A model generated the notes under the pieces. That model was not told the origin of the DNA, ran no database searches, and saw only the letters and a program-made list of their open reading frames with translations. From assembly GCF_011516635.5 (NCBI RefSeq), contig NZ_CP096255.1:4400501-4464500 (forward strand): a stretch of 64,000 nt of DNA, written 5' to 3'. How positions within the stretch are numbered: position 1 is the stretch's first letter; each line of letters starts with the position of its first letter. This document shows positions 52,767 through 60,107 of the stretch, one piece after another. The DNA is from Bradyrhizobium barranii subsp. apii (lineage in GTDB: Bacteria > Pseudomonadota > Alphaproteobacteria > Rhizobiales > Xanthobacteraceae). The translations under genes were made by a program, and so were the position numbers.

Positions 52767-54497
52767 ATGTCCAACCGTGCGACGGCAAAGTTCTTGCCGC
52801 AATTCAAGCTGGGTACCAAGGCCGTCCTGTGCGCTGTGCTGCTGATCGCCGTGAACACGGCGCTTGTGGTCGGCGCCGGCTACTGGTCGCTCACCTCCGC
52901 CTTCAACGATCGCGCGCTGCGCGACATCGAGGTTAATTTGCGCACGCTGGCCCTGGCTTTTGCCGAGGTCGTTCCCGACGCGAAGATCACGATGCGGGAT
53001 GGCGGGGTCGCGCGCGCCGAGATTCCCAAAATGCCGGAGTTCAGGGATCACGCCATCGTCGATCGCGCGGTGTCCTATGTCGGCGGCAACGCGACCCTGT
53101 TCGTGTTCGATGATGCGAGCGGGCAGTTCGTCCGCCGCTCGACCAACGTGAAGAAGGAGAACGGCGACCGCGCTGTCGGGACCCAGCTTGCCGCCGATCA
53201 TCCCGGGCAGGCCGTCCTGCGCCGCGGCGAGGCGTACAAGGGCCCGGCCACGCTGTTCGGCAAAACCTTTATGACCGCCTATTTCCCGGTCGCGGATGCC
53301 ACCGGCAAGGTCGTCGGCATTCTCTATGTCGGCATCCCCATGGCGCAGTTCGAGAGCATGCTGACCCAGGCCATCGAGAGCATGGCGATTGCGGCCGGTA
53401 TTGCGGCGTTGCTGGTGCTGGTCCTCACCTTGCTGGTCGTCCGCCGTATCACCAGGCCGCTCACCTCGGTCACGCGCTCGCTGACGGCGCTGGCCGAAGG
53501 CAAGAGCGACGTCGAGATCGATTGCGAGGATCGCGCCGACGAGATCGGCGAGATCGCCCGCACGGTCGCCGTCTTCAAGAGCAACTCGCTGGAGCGGGCG
53601 CGCCTGCGCAGCGAGCAGACCGCGGCCACGGCTGCCGCGGCAGAGCAGCGCAAGGCGGAGCTGCGCAATTTCGTCGAGCAGTTCCGCGGCAGCGTCGGCG
53701 GCATCCTCGACAAGGTGCTGAGCTCCTCCGGTGAGTTCGAGCGGGTGGCGCGGCAACTCACCGACACCGCACGCTCCACCGCCGATCTGTCGGCGCAGTC
53801 GGCCGGCGCATCCGAGAACGCCTCCGAGCACGTGCGCACGGCGGCCTCGGCCTCCGACGAACTGTCTCAGTCGATCTCCGAGATCACCCGCCGGGTGCAG
53901 GAATCGAACGAGATCTCCGCCGAGGCGGTACGGCAGGCCGAAGCCACCGACCAGCGCATGGCGCAGCTCTCGGAGGCGGGCGCGCGCATCGGCGACGTCG
54001 TCAAGCTGATCACCTCGATCGCCGAGCAGACCAATCTTCTGGCGCTGAACGCCACCATCGAGGCCGCGCGCGCCGGGGACGCCGGTCGCGGCTTCGCGGT
54101 GGTGGCCCAGGAGGTCAAGACGCTCGCCGGCCAGACCGCCAAGGCGACGGACGAGATCTCGAACCAGATCGCCAGCATGCAGCTTGCAACGGAGGAATCG
54201 GTCACCGCCATCAAGGCGATCGGCCAGACCATCGAGCGCATCAGCGGCATCGCGGGCTCGATCTCGGCCGCGGTCGAGCAGCAGAGGAGCGCCACCCACA
54301 ACATCGCGGCCAGCGTTCGCGCTGCGGCCTCGGGCACCGCCGATGTCGCGGTCAATGTCCGTCACGCTGCCAAGGGCGCGAGCGAGACGGGAGAGACCTC
54401 CAGCCGGATGTTTGCCTCTGCCCAGGCGCTGTCAGGCGAGAGCCTGCATCTGAAGGCCGAGGTCGACGGCTTCCTAGACCGCGTGCACGCGGCCTGA
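52767..54497 (+). CDS. methyl-accepting chemotaxis protein with Cache-type sensor
   Basis: 576 residues from the ATG at 52767. First membrane helix (AVLCAVLLIAVNTALVVGAG), a Cache-like periplasmic sensor (about 55-200, with ATLFVFDDASGQFVRRSTNV and PVADATGKVVGILYVGIPM), a second helix (AAGIAALLVLVLTLLVV), HAMP, and a signalling domain with the hairpin IAEQTNLLALNATIEAARAG and GRGFAVVAQEVKTLAGQTAK. The ligand is unknown. It passes signals to a CheA array. Confidence 0.95.
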   Translation: MSNRATAKFLPQFKLGTKAVLCAVLLIAVNTALVVGAGYWSLTSAFNDRALRDIEVNLRTLALAFAEVVPDAKITMRDGGVARAEIPKMPEFRDHAIVDRAVSYVGGNATLFVFDDASGQFVRRSTNVKKENGDRAVGTQLAADHPGQAVLRRGEAYKGPATLFGKTFMTAYFPVADATGKVVGILYVGIPMAQFESMLTQAIESMAIAAGIAALLVLVLTLLVVRRITRPLTSVTRSLTALAEGKSDVEIDCEDRADEIGEIARTVAVFKSNSLERARLRSEQTAATAAAAEQRKAELRNFVEQFRGSVGGILDKVLSSSGEFERVARQLTDTARSTADLSAQSAGASENASEHVRTAASASDELSQSISEITRRVQESNEISAEAVRQAEATDQRMAQLSEAGARIGDVVKLITSIAEQTNLLALNATIEAARAGDAGRGFAVVAQEVKTLAGQTAKATDEISNQIASMQLATEESVTAIKAIGQTIERISGIAGSISAAVEQQRSATHNIAASVRAAASGTADVAVNVRHAAKGASETGETSSRMFASAQALSGESLHLKAEVDGFLDRVHAA

Positions 54498-54662
54498 TCC
54501 AACTCAGTCATTTCGGAGCGGTCCGAAGGACCGAACCCCTGGCGCGCAATGGCGCACCAGGGAATCTCGAGATCCTCAGGTGCGCAATTGCGCACCAGAG
54601 TTCGATGCTGACGTAGCGCCGCGGGATGACTTTTTGCGGTCGCTATCCGCGATCGCCAAAAG

Positions 54663-55322
54663 TCACTTCGGCTGCGGCACGATGCGGATGTAGGGCTTCG
54701 GTTCCTTCCAGCCCTGCGGATAGATCGTCTTCGCCTCGTCGTTGGAAACCGAGCCGGCGATGATGACGTCCTCGCCCTGCGTCCAGTCGGCCGGCGTCGC
54801 AACGCGATGCTTGGCGGTCAGCTGGAGCGAGTCGATGACGCGGAGGATCTCCTGAAAATTCCGGCCTGTGGTCATCGGATAGACCAGCACCAGCTTGATC
54901 TTCTTGTCCGGCCCGATGATGAAGACGTTGCGGACGGTCTGGTTGTCGGCCGGCGTGCGGGTGAGGGGATCGCCCGAGGTCGAGGCCGGCAGCATCTCGT
55001 AGAGTTTCGAGACGTTGAAGTCGGTGTCGCCGATCATCGGGTAGTTGGGGGCGGCGCCTTGGGTCTCCTTGATGTCCTCCGACCATTTGGAATGGCGGTC
55101 GACCGGATCGACCGAAAGGCCCATCAGCTTGACGCCGCGCTTGTCGAATTCCGGCTTCAGCTTGGCAAGCGCGCCGAGCTCGGTCGTACAAACCGGCGTG
55201 AAGTCCTTGGGGTGGGAGAACAGGAGGGCCCAGCTATTGCCGATCCAGTCGTGGAACTTGATCTTCCCTTCGGTGGTCTCGGCTTCGAAGTCGGGCGCGG
55301 TGGTGCCGATCGGAAGTGTCAT
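54663..55322 (-). CDS. 1-Cys peroxiredoxin (Prx6-like)
   Basis: 219 residues. Thioredoxin-fold peroxiredoxin with WALLFSHPKDFTPVCTTELG carrying the peroxidatic Cys45, and RGVKLMGLSVDPVDRHSKWS, IRVIDSLQLTAKHRVATPAD. There is no resolving Cys at the usual C-terminal site, so it is 1-Cys type, reducing H2O2 and organic peroxides with an external thiol. Its C-terminal extension is characteristic of Prx6. Confidence 0.93.
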   Translation of the reverse strand: MTLPIGTTAPDFEAETTEGKIKFHDWIGNSWALLFSHPKDFTPVCTTELGALAKLKPEFDKRGVKLMGLSVDPVDRHSKWSEDIKETQGAAPNYPMIGDTDFNVSKLYEMLPASTSGDPLTRTPADNQTVRNVFIIGPDKKIKLVLVYPMTTGRNFQEILRVIDSLQLTAKHRVATPADWTQGEDVIIAGSVSNDEAKTIYPQGWKEPKPYIRIVPQPK

Positions 55323-55714
55323 GGTTCTACCTCATCTCATTGAATTTACTTGGTAATCTATCTTTGGTCGTCGCGGTCAGTATAGGGTCTCCGCGACCCC
55401 AAGTGAACGTCAAGTGAACCGCTTCAAGTAAAATGTGAATTCCTTCTTTGAAGAGCCGCTTTTCTAGCACCTTTCTGTTACAGCGGCGCCTGCGGCGAAA
55501 CATCTCCACCGGGGCTGCACGGTCTCGATTGCCGCGATAAAGCCTTTTATGACCCGCATCACGCTCGCCCCGACGCCTCCGGAACCGAAATGGTCCTCGT
55601 AGCGACTAATCGGCAACCATTGAGAAAAGTCGCGATCCCCATATCGAATCATTAACCACCCCTTTACGCCCGCATGAAAATGCTGGTCGATCAGAAGAAA
55701 TCTGGAAGTGAACT
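55323..55714. other. intergenic stretch, no gene seen
   Basis: About 390 bases between the peroxiredoxin gene and the hypothetical gene at 55715, unusually AT-rich near 55345-55460 compared with the rest of the window. It probably holds divergent promoters. I see no RNA gene or repeat. Confidence 0.4.
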
Positions 55715-56038
55715 ATGTCTGCCGCTGCGCATAAGTCTGTTGAGTCGCCGTCCCTCGAACCGTCCTGCCGCGATACCGCGGCTCATGCATTGACCGTCGT
55801 GCGCGACGGCGTGATCACGGGCGAAGGCCCGACCACCAAGGGCCGGGTCCACTTTTCCCGCTCGCTCGATGCCGATGACACCGCCTGGTGCGCGCGCATC
55901 CTGACCGCCACGGCCGTCAACGACCAGCCGGTCAGCCGCGCCGAAGCCGAGGCGCTGTTCGAGATCAATGAAGCCGCGACCGAGCGCACCGATGGCGGCC
56001 GGTTCGACGACCTGCTCGCCAAGGCCGTTGCCCATTAA
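55715..56038 (+). CDS. hypothetical protein (first part of a possibly frameshifted gene)
   Basis: 107 residues beginning MSAAAHKSVESPSLEPSCRD, with TATAVNDQPVSRAEAEALFE. The frame stops at TAA after LLAKAVAH. The overlapping next frame continues with a similar-looking sequence. Joining them by dropping one T near 56035 would give one 190-residue protein (KAVAHNAASASGLKVPPRSV). I cannot tell whether this is one broken gene or two coupled genes. Confidence 0.55.
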   Translation: MSAAAHKSVESPSLEPSCRDTAAHALTVVRDGVITGEGPTTKGRVHFSRSLDADDTAWCARILTATAVNDQPVSRAEAEALFEINEAATERTDGGRFDDLLAKAVAH

Positions 56039-56288
56039 CGCCGCGAGCGCCTCGGGCCTGAAGGTGCCGCCGCGCAGCGTCGCGCTGTCGGCAGAGTCCG
56101 AGATCGAGAGCTGGGCGCCGTCCTACGCCGCCAAGGTCAACAGCGAGATGCTGGAGTGGATCGCCGGACAGATGCGCGGCAAGCGCCAGAACAACCGTCG
56201 CCTGATGGCGATGGTGGCGACCTTCCTGGGCGCCACTGCGCTGCCTTTGGCGGGCCAATTGCCGAACGTATTCGACATCGGCATGTAA
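56028..56288 (+). CDS. hypothetical protein (second part of a possibly frameshifted gene)
   Basis: 86 residues read from TTG at 56028 (11 bases overlap with the previous frame); no ATG is available. The sequence SYAAKVNSEMLEWIAGQMRG, NRRLMAMVATFLGATALPLA and PNVFDIGM looks like real protein with one weak membrane segment. Lack of a normal start supports its being the 3' end of the preceding gene. It stops 14 bases before the target duplication of an inverted IS copy. Confidence 0.5.
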   Translation: MPINAASASGLKVPPRSVALSAESEIESWAPSYAAKVNSEMLEWIAGQMRGKRQNNRRLMAMVATFLGATALPLAGQLPNVFDIGM

Positions 56289-56305
56289 AAGATCTGGGAA
56301 TGTAA

Positions 56306-57241
56306 GAGTCTGTCCGGAAAGATTACCTTGGATTGCATAGCTTTCGCAGCATGAGTCGGATGGAGGCCAGCTTGAGAAAGGCGAGCGCCCTGTGATTGAA
56401 GCATTCCCAATCTTTGGACAGTCTTCGGCATCGCCCGAGCCAGGCAAAGGTACGCTCGACGATCCAGCGTTTGGGCAAGACGACGAAACGGTGAGCCTGA
56501 TCGGAGCGTTTGACGATTTCGAGGTTCACGCGCTTCAGAGCGCTACGCAGCCCCTTCTGGAAATGTGGCCCTTGATATCCGCCGTCGGCGTAGAGCTTCA
56601 GAAGAAAGGGATAGAGGCCGAACAACGTTGCCATCAGGAGCACGCCGCCGTCGCGATCCTGGATGTCCGCCGCATGCACGATGGCGTGCATCAAGAGGCC
56701 TTGCGTGTCGACGAGAATGTGCCGCTTCTTGCCCTTGATCTTCTTGCCCGCGTCGTAGCCATGGAGATCATGAGGCCCCCTTTTTCAGCGCTTTTCACGC
56801 TCTGGCTATCGATGATGGCGGCGGTGGGAGAAGCCTCGCGCTCGGCCCTTTCGCGACATTCGACATAGAGGGCGTGATGAATTTTATCGAGCGTGCCGTT
56901 CCAGCTCCACAGATCGAAGTAGCCATACAGCGTCGAGCGCGGCGGCAGGTCCTTGGGGATCGCGCGCCACTGGCAACCTGTGCTCAGGATGTACATCAGC
57001 CCGTTGGCAATCTCGCGCAGGTCCACCGTACGCTTGTTGCCGCCGCGCTTGGCCGGCGGGATGCGAGGCGCGATCAGCGCCCACTCCTCGTCGGTCAAGT
57101 CGCTCGGATAGCGCAGGCGGCTGCGGTCGTAGCGTGCACGGTTCTCGGTAGTCCACATTGGCGGCGCGTCCCCATCGAATCAGGCCGCTCACCTTGAATC
57201 ACAACCGATTCATTCGACTCAACATGTTTTGGAACAGACAC
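56306..57241 (-). mobile_element. IS5-family insertion sequence, copy 4 (936 bp, inverted)
   Basis: Inverted copy with the same length and ends. Flanks are TAA at left and TTA at right, so no simple target duplication. Confidence 0.92.
56323..57158 (-). CDS. IS5-family transposase made by -1 frameshift (copy 4)
   Basis: Minus-strand copy of the same 278-residue product, translating identically to the others. Confidence 0.88.
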
Positions 57242-57245
57242 TTAG

Positions 57246-58877
57246 CCCGCCCTATTCGTGAGAGCGCGGTATTTTGGTCCGACTGGTGCATCCGCACACC
57301 TCCGCTGACGAGGCGCACAGGATTGCCTTCGGCTTTTCACCGCCTGACGACCGGTACTTTGCAACGCGCTTGAGGGATGGGTTGGGTGAACGCGGGCGGA
57401 CGCCCCACCGGTCAAGGACCGAGCGGCAGCAGCGCGCCGGGCAAGCTGCGGAAGAGGTCGGCTTCGGGGCATGCCGCGGCGAACGCAAGGCGAATGCGGC
57501 TCGCGGTTTCGACGACCCGGGCTGCGATTTTCAAGAGACGAAGACGCAGCGTCGCGAACTCGGCGGCGGCCAATTCCCGGACTTTGGGAATGGCGCCGCG
57601 CACGGTCAGCATCAGCCAATAAGCGGCGGTATGGAGAACGAGGCGGACTTGATTGGCGAGCGCCGAACGGCAACTGGTGCGATCGGAGGCGAGCTGCGTC
57701 TTATGCAGCTTGATCAGATTCTCGGCTTGGCCGCGCGCGCAATACAGGCTGTCGTAGATCCACTCGGCCGAGCCGACATCGAGGCTGGTGACGACGAAGC
57801 GGATGTCGAGGCCGAGCATCGTCGCCTCAATACGGGCGACGGTGCGTCGTTCGCGATCCCAGGACTTTGCCTTGTGGCGCGTCTCGGTATAGCCGCGCAG
57901 AACCGGCAGGTTCTCGATGGCGCGTCGCGTGCGGATGTCGTCGGCGACCGCGTCGACTTTTCTGGCGAGCGGCTTGGTGCCGGACAGACCGAAGATGTAG
58001 TCGATGCCGTTGGTCTCGCACCACGCCATTGCCTCCGGCCGGGCATAGTGCCCGTCGCCACGGAACGTAATTCGCGTGTTGTGCCACCGCGTCCGGATAT
58101 GCCGTACCAGGCGGCGCAGATGGGCACGCACCTCGACGCCGCCCGGCGTCTTGCCGGGCCGCAGCACGACCGCCACGGGCCGGCTCTTCTCCGTGTCGTA
58201 GACGTGGATCGGCAGGAAGCAGCGTTCGTCATAATGAGCGTTGAACAGCGAGAGCTGCTGATGGCCGTGGACGACATCGCAGGTATCATCGATGTCGAGC
58301 GTGACGGATGCCGGCTCGCGCGGGTAGCTATCCATCCATGCGTCGACCAAAGTGTAGGTCAGTCGGATCACGTCGCGCAGGCGCGGAGCATTCTCCAGGC
58401 GCGACAGCGTCGGTTGGGAACACAGATCGCGACCCGTGTCCGGCAGCCGTCCGCAGGCCAGCTTGAATGCGGGATCGGACCGCAGATGATCGAGGTCGTC
58501 GGCGTCCTCGTAGCCGCAGCAGATCGCGAACATGCGCGCGCGGAACATATCGACCAGGCTGTGCACGACCCGCGTCGGATCGCGCCGATCCGGGAACACC
58601 CGGGCCAAATTGTCGGCCAAGCCGAGACGCCGCTCGGCCATCGCCAGAAGCATCACGCCCCCGTTCGAGGTCAGCCGACCGCCATCGAAGGCAGCTGTGA
58701 CTTTCTTGGCGTGAACGGCTGGAAACGAGAAGGGCAGAATCGTATCGTCGGTCATGGCGGGCGTGGTGTTCGCGGCTGAAGGTGATGGGGTTGGCTTTGC
58801 AACCGAATCCTACGCCGCATCAGCGCTTTACACCACGCTCGCCAGCCTCTCAGGCGCCCTCTGACGAATAAGACGGG
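57246..58877 (-). mobile_element. IS1380-family insertion sequence (about 1632 bp)
   Basis: Terminal inverted repeats of about 22 bases: left CCCGCCCTATTCGTGAGAG, right (inverted) CCCGTCTTATTCGTCAGAG. A perfect 4-bp duplication TTAG lies at 57242-57245 and 58878-58881, fitting the 4-5 bp of this family. The TTAG includes the TTA that borders IS copy 4, so this element inserted directly against it, after that IS was already present. Confidence 0.88.
57412..58755 (-). CDS. IS1380-family transposase
   Basis: 447 residues, the normal length. DDE residues lie in VTLDIDDTCDVVHG, ITFRGDGHYARPEAM and YCARGQAENLIKLHK, with the N-terminal FDGGRLTSNGGVMLLAMAER typical of the family. It appears intact. 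Confidence 0.95.
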   Translation of the reverse strand: MTDDTILPFSFPAVHAKKVTAAFDGGRLTSNGGVMLLAMAERRLGLADNLARVFPDRRDPTRVVHSLVDMFRARMFAICCGYEDADDLDHLRSDPAFKLACGRLPDTGRDLCSQPTLSRLENAPRLRDVIRLTYTLVDAWMDSYPREPASVTLDIDDTCDVVHGHQQLSLFNAHYDERCFLPIHVYDTEKSRPVAVVLRPGKTPGGVEVRAHLRRLVRHIRTRWHNTRITFRGDGHYARPEAMAWCETNGIDYIFGLSGTKPLARKVDAVADDIRTRRAIENLPVLRGYTETRHKAKSWDRERRTVARIEATMLGLDIRFVVTSLDVGSAEWIYDSLYCARGQAENLIKLHKTQLASDRTSCRSALANQVRLVLHTAAYWLMLTVRGAIPKVRELAAAEFATLRLRLLKIAARVVETASRIRLAFAAACPEADLFRSLPGALLPLGP

Positions 58878-59022
58878 TTAGAACCTCTGCGCGCTTTCAA
58901 CGTGGCTGCCGATTAGGCTTGACCTAGCGCACTTGCGAAGGTTCCATTATCGATTTACTTCAACCTCATTGCCCGCTAGGCTGTCATATTGCAAATCCGA
59001 AATACAATTTTGAGGTAGCGTT

Positions 59023-59095
59023 ATGTCGATTGCAATCGAGTTAATCGTGGATGGCTACGCAAGACTTGGCGACCGCCAGTCGCTTGAAAATCTTA
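59023..59095 (+). pseudogene. 5' fragment of a small gene cut by IS copy 5
   Basis: After a GAGGTAGC site the frame reads MSIAIELIVDGYARLGDRQS-LENL and enters the IS. It resembles the start of a small rhizobial hypothetical protein family that begins with SIAIELIVDGY. The rest of the gene is not found on the far side of the IS cluster: neither the sequence right of 60034 nor that left of 56303 continues it convincingly. The 140 bases before it (58882-59022) hold no other gene and probably its promoter. Confidence 0.55.
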
Positions 59096-60031
59096 GTGTC
59101 TGTTCCAAAACATGTTGAGTCGAATGAATCGGTTGTGATTCAAGGTGAGCGGCCTGATTCGATGGGGACGCGCCGCCAATGTGGACTACCGAGAACCGTG
59201 CACGCTACGACCGCAGCCGCCTGCGCTATCCGAGCGACTTGACCGACGAGGAGTGGGCGCTGATCGCGCCTCGCATCCCGCCGGCCAAGCGCGGCGGCAA
59301 CAAGCGTACGGTGGACCTGCGCGAGATTGCCAACGGGCTGATGTACATCCTGAGCACAGGTTGCCAGTGGCGCGCGATCCCCAAGGACCTGCCGCCGCGC
59401 TCGACGCTGTATGGCTACTTCGATCTGTGGAGCTGGAACGGCACGCTCGATAAAATTCATCACGCCCTCTATGTCGAATGTCGCGAAAGGGCCGAGCGCG
59501 AGGCTTCTCCCACCGCCGCCATCATCGATAGCCAGAGCGTGAAAAGCGCTGAAAAAGGGGGCCTCATGATCTCCATGGCTACGACGCGGGCAAGAAGATC
59601 AAGGGCAAGAAGCGGCACATTCTCGTCGACACGCAAGGCCTCTTGATGCACGCCATCGTGCATGCGGCGGACATCCAGGATCGCGACGGCGGCGTGCTCC
59701 TGATGGCAACGTTGTTCGGCCTCTATCCCTTTCTTCTGAAGCTCTACGCCGACGGCGGATATCAAGGGCCACATTTCCAGAAGGGGCTGCGTAGCGCTCT
59801 GAAGCGCGTGAACCTCGAAATCGTCAAACGCTCCGATCAGGCTCACCGTTTCGTCGTCTTGCCCAAACGCTGGATCGTCGAGCGTACCTTTGCCTGGCTC
59901 GGGCGATGCCGAAGACTGTCCAAAGATTGGGAATGCTTCAATCACAGGGCGCTCGCCTTTCTCAAGCTGGCCTCCATCCGACTCATGCTGCGAAAGCTAT
60001 GCAATCCAAGGTAATCTTTCCGGACAGACTC
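59096..60031 (+). mobile_element. IS5-family insertion sequence, copy 5 (936 bp)
   Basis: Direct-orientation copy, flanked by TTA at left and TAA at right, so no simple duplication. It interrupts the small gene at 59023. Confidence 0.92.
59179..60014 (+). CDS. IS5-family transposase made by -1 frameshift (copy 5)
   Basis: Same product as the other copies; slip site A5G5 at 59552-59561. Confidence 0.88.
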
Positions 60032-60046
60032 TAAGAGTTAGACAAG

Positions 60047-60107
60047 ACTGTCGCGCCCCTTGCGAGGCGCGACAGACAGCGGCGGGGTTATTTCCCCGCC
60101 GTTTTTT
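60047..60107. terminator. paired hairpins overlapping a stop codon
   Basis: CTGTCGCGCC/GGCGCGACAG forms a first stem (60048-60074). A second stem, CGGCGGGG at 60080-60087 with CCCCGCCG at 60094-60101, is followed by TTTTTT on the plus strand. The TAA of the minus-strand phosphodiesterase gene (60088-60090) lies in the loop of the second stem. The structure probably ends transcription from both sides. Confidence 0.7.

Larger units (their letters stand above)
56303..60034. mobile_element. IS cluster: two inverted IS5-family copies around an IS1380 element
   Basis: Outer 3-bp sequences are TAA at 56303-56305 and TAA at 60032-60034; inner ones are TTA at 57242-57244 and TTA at 59093-59095. Each single copy lacks a matching pair. 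The outer pair matches as a direct repeat, as a composite transposon would leave. The pattern also fits inversion of the inner segment between the two inverted copies. The inner segment holds an IS1380-family element and the start of a broken gene. Confidence 0.6.

Noticed and set aside
56303..56360. Continuation of the gene fragment at 59023 on the left side of the IS cluster
   Set aside because: After reversing the left flank the frame stays open, but the sequence is antisense to a protein-like gene that ends at 56288, so the continuation looks like chance.
57274..58779. 501-residue frame antisense to the IS1380 transposase
   Set aside because: The transposase on the minus strand has all DDE motifs.
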